Source: Rugosimonospora sp036494675
GTDB lineage: Bacteria; Actinomycetota; Actinomycetes; Mycobacteriales; Micromonosporaceae
Length of the DNA: 15,944 bases
Reading direction: 5' to 3'
NCBI GenBank assembly: GCA_036494675.1
Contig: DASXOA010000064.1
Span: 1-15,944 of the forward strand
The translations under genes were made by a program, and so were the position numbers. The notes below the pieces were generated by a model. It did no database searches. It was not told the origin of the DNA and saw only the letters and a program-made list of their open reading frames with translations. Positions 13,259 through 15,944 of this stretch are shown here, in pieces. Numbering within the stretch: the stretch's first letter is position 1; each line of letters starts with the position of its first letter.

Positions 13259-14270
13259 TCTGGTTCTCGACGCCCAGAACCTGCACAAGACCTTCCGCAG
13301 CGGACGCGGCGCCACGGGCCGGTCCCGGGTCAGCGCGGTCGACGGGATCAGCCTGACGCTGTCCGCCGGCGAATCGCTGGGCATCGTCGGCGAGTCCGGC
13401 TGCGGCAAGACCACGCTGGCCCGGATGCTGGTGGGCCTGGACCGGCCCGACTCGGGGGCCATCATGGTGCACGGCCGGGACATCGCGCACGCACGGGGCG
13501 GGAAACTGCGGGAACTGCGCCGGCGGGTACAAATGGTCTTCCAGGACCCGTACACGTCCCTGGATCCGCGCATGAGCGTGCTCGAACTCATCGGCGAGCC
13601 GCTGGTCGTGCACCGGCTCATCCCCGGCGCCGCGGGCCGCCGGGACAAGGTCGCCGAACTGCTCCAGTTGGTCGGGCTCGCCCCGGAACTGATGAACCGT
13701 TACCCGCACCAGTTCTCCGGCGGGCAGCGCCAGCGCATCGGCATCGCCCGCGCGCTGGCCTTGGAGCCGGAGGTGCTGGTCTGCGACGAACCGGTGTCCG
13801 CACTGGACGTCTCGGTTCAGGCGCAGGTGGTCAACCTGCTGCGCGACCTGCAGAAGCGGATGAACATCGCGATGGTGTTCATCGCCCACGACCTGTCCGT
13901 GGTACGGCACGTCGCGGACCGTACGGCGGTGATGTACCTGGGCCGGCTCGCCGAGGTCGGCGAGACCACCGCGGTGTACGACCGGCCGGGCCACCCGTAC
14001 ACGCAGGCGCTGCTGTCGGCGTCGCCGGTGGTGGACCGTGCGCACCGGGGCCGGATGGCCAACCGCATCCCGCTGGCCGGGGACCCGCCGAGCCCGACCG
14101 ACCCGCCGACCGGCTGCCGCTTCCACACCCGCTGCCGGCTGTCCCAGGACCTGTGCGCCCGGGAGCAGCCGAAGCTGCTGGCGATCGGCAGCGACCCGAA
14201 CCAGGTGGCGGCCTGCCACTTCGTCGACCAGGCCCTGGCCGACGCCGCGGAGCGCGCCCAGGTCGGCTGA
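13239..14270 (+). CDS. dppF: DppF/OppF-like ABC transporter ATPase
   Basis: A 343-residue ATPase and partner of the preceding one. It has Walker A GESGCGKT (51-58), Q-loop Q102 in VFQDPYTSLDPRMSV (typical of DppF/OppF), signature SGGQRQR (160-166), Walker B VLVCDEP (179-185), and H217 in AHD. The C-terminal extension carries TGCRFHTRC and a final ACHF. ATG 13239 has GAGGAGG six bases upstream and overlaps the end of the first ATPase gene by 20 bp, so the two are made together in the expected 1:1 ratio. Longer in-frame starts lie deeper in the upstream gene and lack a better ribosome site. Confidence 0.92.
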   Translation: MQSSPGDLVLDAQNLHKTFRSGRGATGRSRVSAVDGISLTLSAGESLGIVGESGCGKTTLARMLVGLDRPDSGAIMVHGRDIAHARGGKLRELRRRVQMVFQDPYTSLDPRMSVLELIGEPLVVHRLIPGAAGRRDKVAELLQLVGLAPELMNRYPHQFSGGQRQRIGIARALALEPEVLVCDEPVSALDVSVQAQVVNLLRDLQKRMNIAMVFIAHDLSVVRHVADRTAVMYLGRLAEVGETTAVYDRPGHPYTQALLSASPVVDRAHRGRMANRIPLAGDPPSPTDPPTGCRFHTRCRLSQDLCAREQPKLLAIGSDPNQVAACHFVDQALADAAERAQVG

Positions 14271-14280
14271 GCGCCGACCC

Positions 14281-14308
14281 GGGCGGGCTGGCCTGGGCGG
14301 GCCGGCCT
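14281..14308 (+). repeat. Tandem 14-bp GC-rich repeat
   Basis: Two head-to-tail 14-bp units (GGGCGGGCTGGCCT at 14281-14294, GGGCGGGCCGGCCT at 14295-14308) differ at one base. They begin 11 bp after the dppF-like stop. Function is unknown; they may be slippage products or part of a GC-rich termination zone. Confidence 0.6.
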
Positions 14309-14345
14309 GTGGCGGCCGAACCCGGGCCGCGCCGACCCTGGGAGG

Positions 14346-14365
14346 GGCCGCCGTTATTGGCGGCC
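14346..14365 (+). terminator. Candidate terminator hairpin after the ATPase operon
   Basis: GGCCGCC-GTTATT-GGCGGCC forms a perfect 7-bp stem with a 6-base loop, 75 bp after the dppF-like stop and before the promoter area of the carboxypeptidase gene. No T-run follows, so termination strength is uncertain. Confidence 0.45.
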
Positions 14366-14373
14366 ATCTCCAC

Positions 14374-14409
14374 ATTGCATTGACGTCTCTAGATGTATTG
14401 CGTGACGTC
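14374..14409 (+). promoter_or_regulatory. Direct-repeat control element upstream of the carboxypeptidase gene
   Basis: ATTGC-AT-TGACGTC (14374-14387) and ATTGC-G-TGACGTC (14397-14409) are imperfect direct repeats. Their TGACGTC cores start 22 bp apart, about two helical turns, which suits side-by-side binding of a regulator. They lie 105-140 bp upstream of the start codon. TACAGT (14413-14418), identical to the -10 proposed for the MFS gene, follows closely, but no good -35 is correctly spaced. Confidence 0.45.
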
Positions 14410-14513
14410 CCGTACAGTACGCCGATCCGAAGGCATCCGGACATCCCGATGTCTTCGTGGCTGTCGCGGCCAACAGGCCGCACGGCCGGCTACGAATCGA
14501 CGGGAGGTCCCCG

Positions 14514-15893
14514 ATGCGTCTACCCCGGACCCGCAAGGTGGGCTGTCTACTGTTCACGGTCGCCGCCGCGCTCGCGCTGAGCACGCCGGCCGCCCTGGCG
14601 GACCCATCAACGCGGGCGAGCGCACCAACGCAGCAACTGTCCATCTACCGCGTCCCGGCCCCCACCGAGGCCGCCGCCCAGCGCCTGATCGCCAGCGGGT
14701 TCGACGTGCTGGAACAGCGCAGCGGAACGGATCTGTTCGTGCTCGGCGATTCGGGCACCGCGGCCCAACTCCGGGCGGACGGCTTCACGCCGGAATCCGC
14801 GCAGTCACTGGCGCCGGCCAACTGGGCCACACCGCGCAGCCAACTCGCGCCGGACACGATGACGCCCGCGGCCGCGGTCGACGAGACCTACGACGGCGGG
14901 TACCACACGCTCAACGCCCAGTACGCCCACCTGGACCTGATCGCGGCCAACCACCCCGACCTCGCGACGGTGGTCGACTACGGCAACTCGTACCTCAAGA
15001 CCCGCAACTCGGCGGCCGGCTACGACCTCAAGGCCATCTGCCTGACCCACAAGCAGGCCGGCGACTGCGCGCTGACCCCGAACTCGCCCAAGCCCCGCTT
15101 CCTGCTGATGACCCAGATCCACGCTCGCGAGATCGTCACCGGGGATATCTCGTGGCGCTTCATCGACCACCTCGCCAACGACTACGCCACCGACTCCTCG
15201 GTCTCCACGCTGCTGAACAGCACCGAGATCTGGGTGATCCCGGTGGTGAACCCGGACGGGGTCGCCGAGGTGCAACTGGGCGGCAACCGCCCGTACCTGC
15301 AGCGCAAGAACGAACACGGCAGCGGCTGCTCGAACCCGCCGACGGGCAGCAACCAACTCGGCGTCGACCTCAACCGCAACACCTCGACGCACTGGCACAC
15401 CACCGGCATCGACACCAGCGCGTGCGGCCAGCAGTACCCGGGCGCCAGCGCCAACAGCGAGCCGGAGACCACGGCGATCGAGGCCCTGTTCCGTGAGCTG
15501 TTCGCCGACCAGCGTGGTACGGGCGACAGCACGCCGGCGCCGGCCACCACCCGGGGTGCCATGATCACGATGCACTCCGACGCCGGGATGAACCTGTTCC
15601 CGTGGGGCTGGACGAACGCGCACACCGGCAACGACGCGAAGCTGCGCGCCATCGCGGCGAAGATGAGCACCTACAACCACTACCCGACCGGGCAGCCCGG
15701 CGAGATCCTGTACAACGCCTCGGGTACCAGCGACGACTGGGCGTACGGCGAGTTGGGCATCGCCAGCTTCACCATCGAGGTCGACAGCTGCGGCAGCTTC
15801 ACGCCGGCGTACTCGTGCACGGCCGGCCAGTACAGCAAGAACCTCGGCGCCCTGATGTACGTCGCGGGGATCGCCAACGCGCAATACGCCTGA
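14514..15893 (+). CDS. Secreted M14 zinc carboxypeptidase
   Basis: A 459-residue extracellular metallocarboxypeptidase that removes C-terminal residues from peptides. A Sec signal peptide (about 1-29, KVGCLLFTVAAALALS then TPAALA) is followed by an N-terminal propeptide-like region (about 40-125). The catalytic domain has zinc ligands H203 and E206 (QIHAREIVTGD) and H354 (MITMHSDAGMNLFPWGW), substrate-binding N287-R288 (GVDLNRN), and the general base E422 (FTIEVDSCGSF); NPDG (247-250) and QYPG are also family marks. All key residues are present. ATG 14514 has GGGAGG seven bases upstream and gives a proper signal peptide; the ATG at 14457 would add 19 residues before it. It could feed peptides to the importer encoded next door, though it has its own upstream region and may be independent. 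Confidence 0.92.
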   Translation: MRLPRTRKVGCLLFTVAAALALSTPAALADPSTRASAPTQQLSIYRVPAPTEAAAQRLIASGFDVLEQRSGTDLFVLGDSGTAAQLRADGFTPESAQSLAPANWATPRSQLAPDTMTPAAAVDETYDGGYHTLNAQYAHLDLIAANHPDLATVVDYGNSYLKTRNSAAGYDLKAICLTHKQAGDCALTPNSPKPRFLLMTQIHAREIVTGDISWRFIDHLANDYATDSSVSTLLNSTEIWVIPVVNPDGVAEVQLGGNRPYLQRKNEHGSGCSNPPTGSNQLGVDLNRNTSTHWHTTGIDTSACGQQYPGASANSEPETTAIEALFRELFADQRGTGDSTPAPATTRGAMITMHSDAGMNLFPWGWTNAHTGNDAKLRAIAAKMSTYNHYPTGQPGEILYNASGTSDDWAYGELGIASFTIEVDSCGSFTPAYSCTAGQYSKNLGALMYVAGIANAQYA

Positions 15894-15906
15894 GCGCAGC
15901 CGGAGC

Positions 15907-15935
15907 CGGTCTGTGGCGGAGGCGAGCACAGGCCG
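15907..15935 (+). terminator. Candidate terminator after the carboxypeptidase gene
   Basis: CGGTCTGTG (15907-15915) pairs with CACAGGCCG (15927-15935) in a 9-bp stem with one G-U pair and an 11-base loop, 14 bp after the stop. There is no visible T-run before the window ends. Confidence 0.5.
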
Positions 15936-15944
15936 ACGTGGCAA

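Noticed and set aside
12272..13648. Minus-strand open frame of 458 codons across both ATPase genes
   Set aside because: It is antisense to two well-defined ATPases with all motifs intact and carries no recognisable domain.
13248..14483. Minus-strand open frame of 411 codons opposite dppF and the intergenic region
   Set aside because: Arg/Gly/Ala-rich translation without domains, antisense to a certain gene.
14805..15944. Minus-strand open frame of 379 codons opposite the carboxypeptidase
   Set aside because: It is antisense to an intact M14 enzyme and has a biased Arg/Val/Gly composition.

Overview
The window is high-GC DNA from an actinomycete. The evidence is GC-rich third codon positions, frequent GTG and TTG starts, short intergenic gaps, and families typical of soil actinobacteria. 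The family Micromonosporaceae is a guess from overall look only. No rRNA, tRNA, CRISPR array or phage module was seen.

Left edge (1-1866): the last codons of a family 2 glycosyltransferase, then a complete IS1634-like insertion sequence (141-1860) with near-perfect 24-bp inverted repeats and a 6-bp GCTAGC target duplication. The element sits exactly where the glycosyltransferase and the convergent tetR gene once shared overlapping TAG stops. The palindromic duplication gave each gene its own stop back.

Efflux module (1862-4056): a TetR-family repressor (GTG start) divergent from a DHA2-type MFS exporter (TTG start). Three copies of a 15-bp palindrome, CGGAGA-N3-TCTCCG, lie between them. The middle copy fills the spacer of a plausible exporter promoter.

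Peptide-use locus (4079-14270): a tightly packed minus-strand operon reads from right to left. It encodes an M19 dipeptidase-like amidohydrolase, a family 5 substrate-binding lipoprotein, DppB-like and DppC-like permeases, an M24 (creatinase/Xaa-Pro peptidase fold) protein, an alpha/beta hydrolase resembling proline iminopeptidase, and a two-module Lrp/AsnC regulator. The two ATPases of the transporter (DppD-like and DppF-like) are read divergently from the other side of a 262-bp intergenic region. The inferred logic is capture and import of a peptide or modified amino acid/amide, cleavage by up to three cytoplasmic hydrolases, and ligand sensing by the Lrp protein. Two of the hydrolases differ from their family at metal-binding positions: M24 lacks three of five ligands and M19 has HxH in place of HxD. 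The natural substrate may therefore not be an ordinary dipeptide.

Right edge (14271-15944): an intergenic region with a tandem repeat, a hairpin and a pair of ATTGC-TGACGTC direct repeats, then a secreted M14 zinc carboxypeptidase with all catalytic residues, followed by a terminator-like hairpin. A secreted carboxypeptidase next to a peptide importer fits a peptide-scavenging theme, but co-regulation is only suggested by a shared upstream motif.
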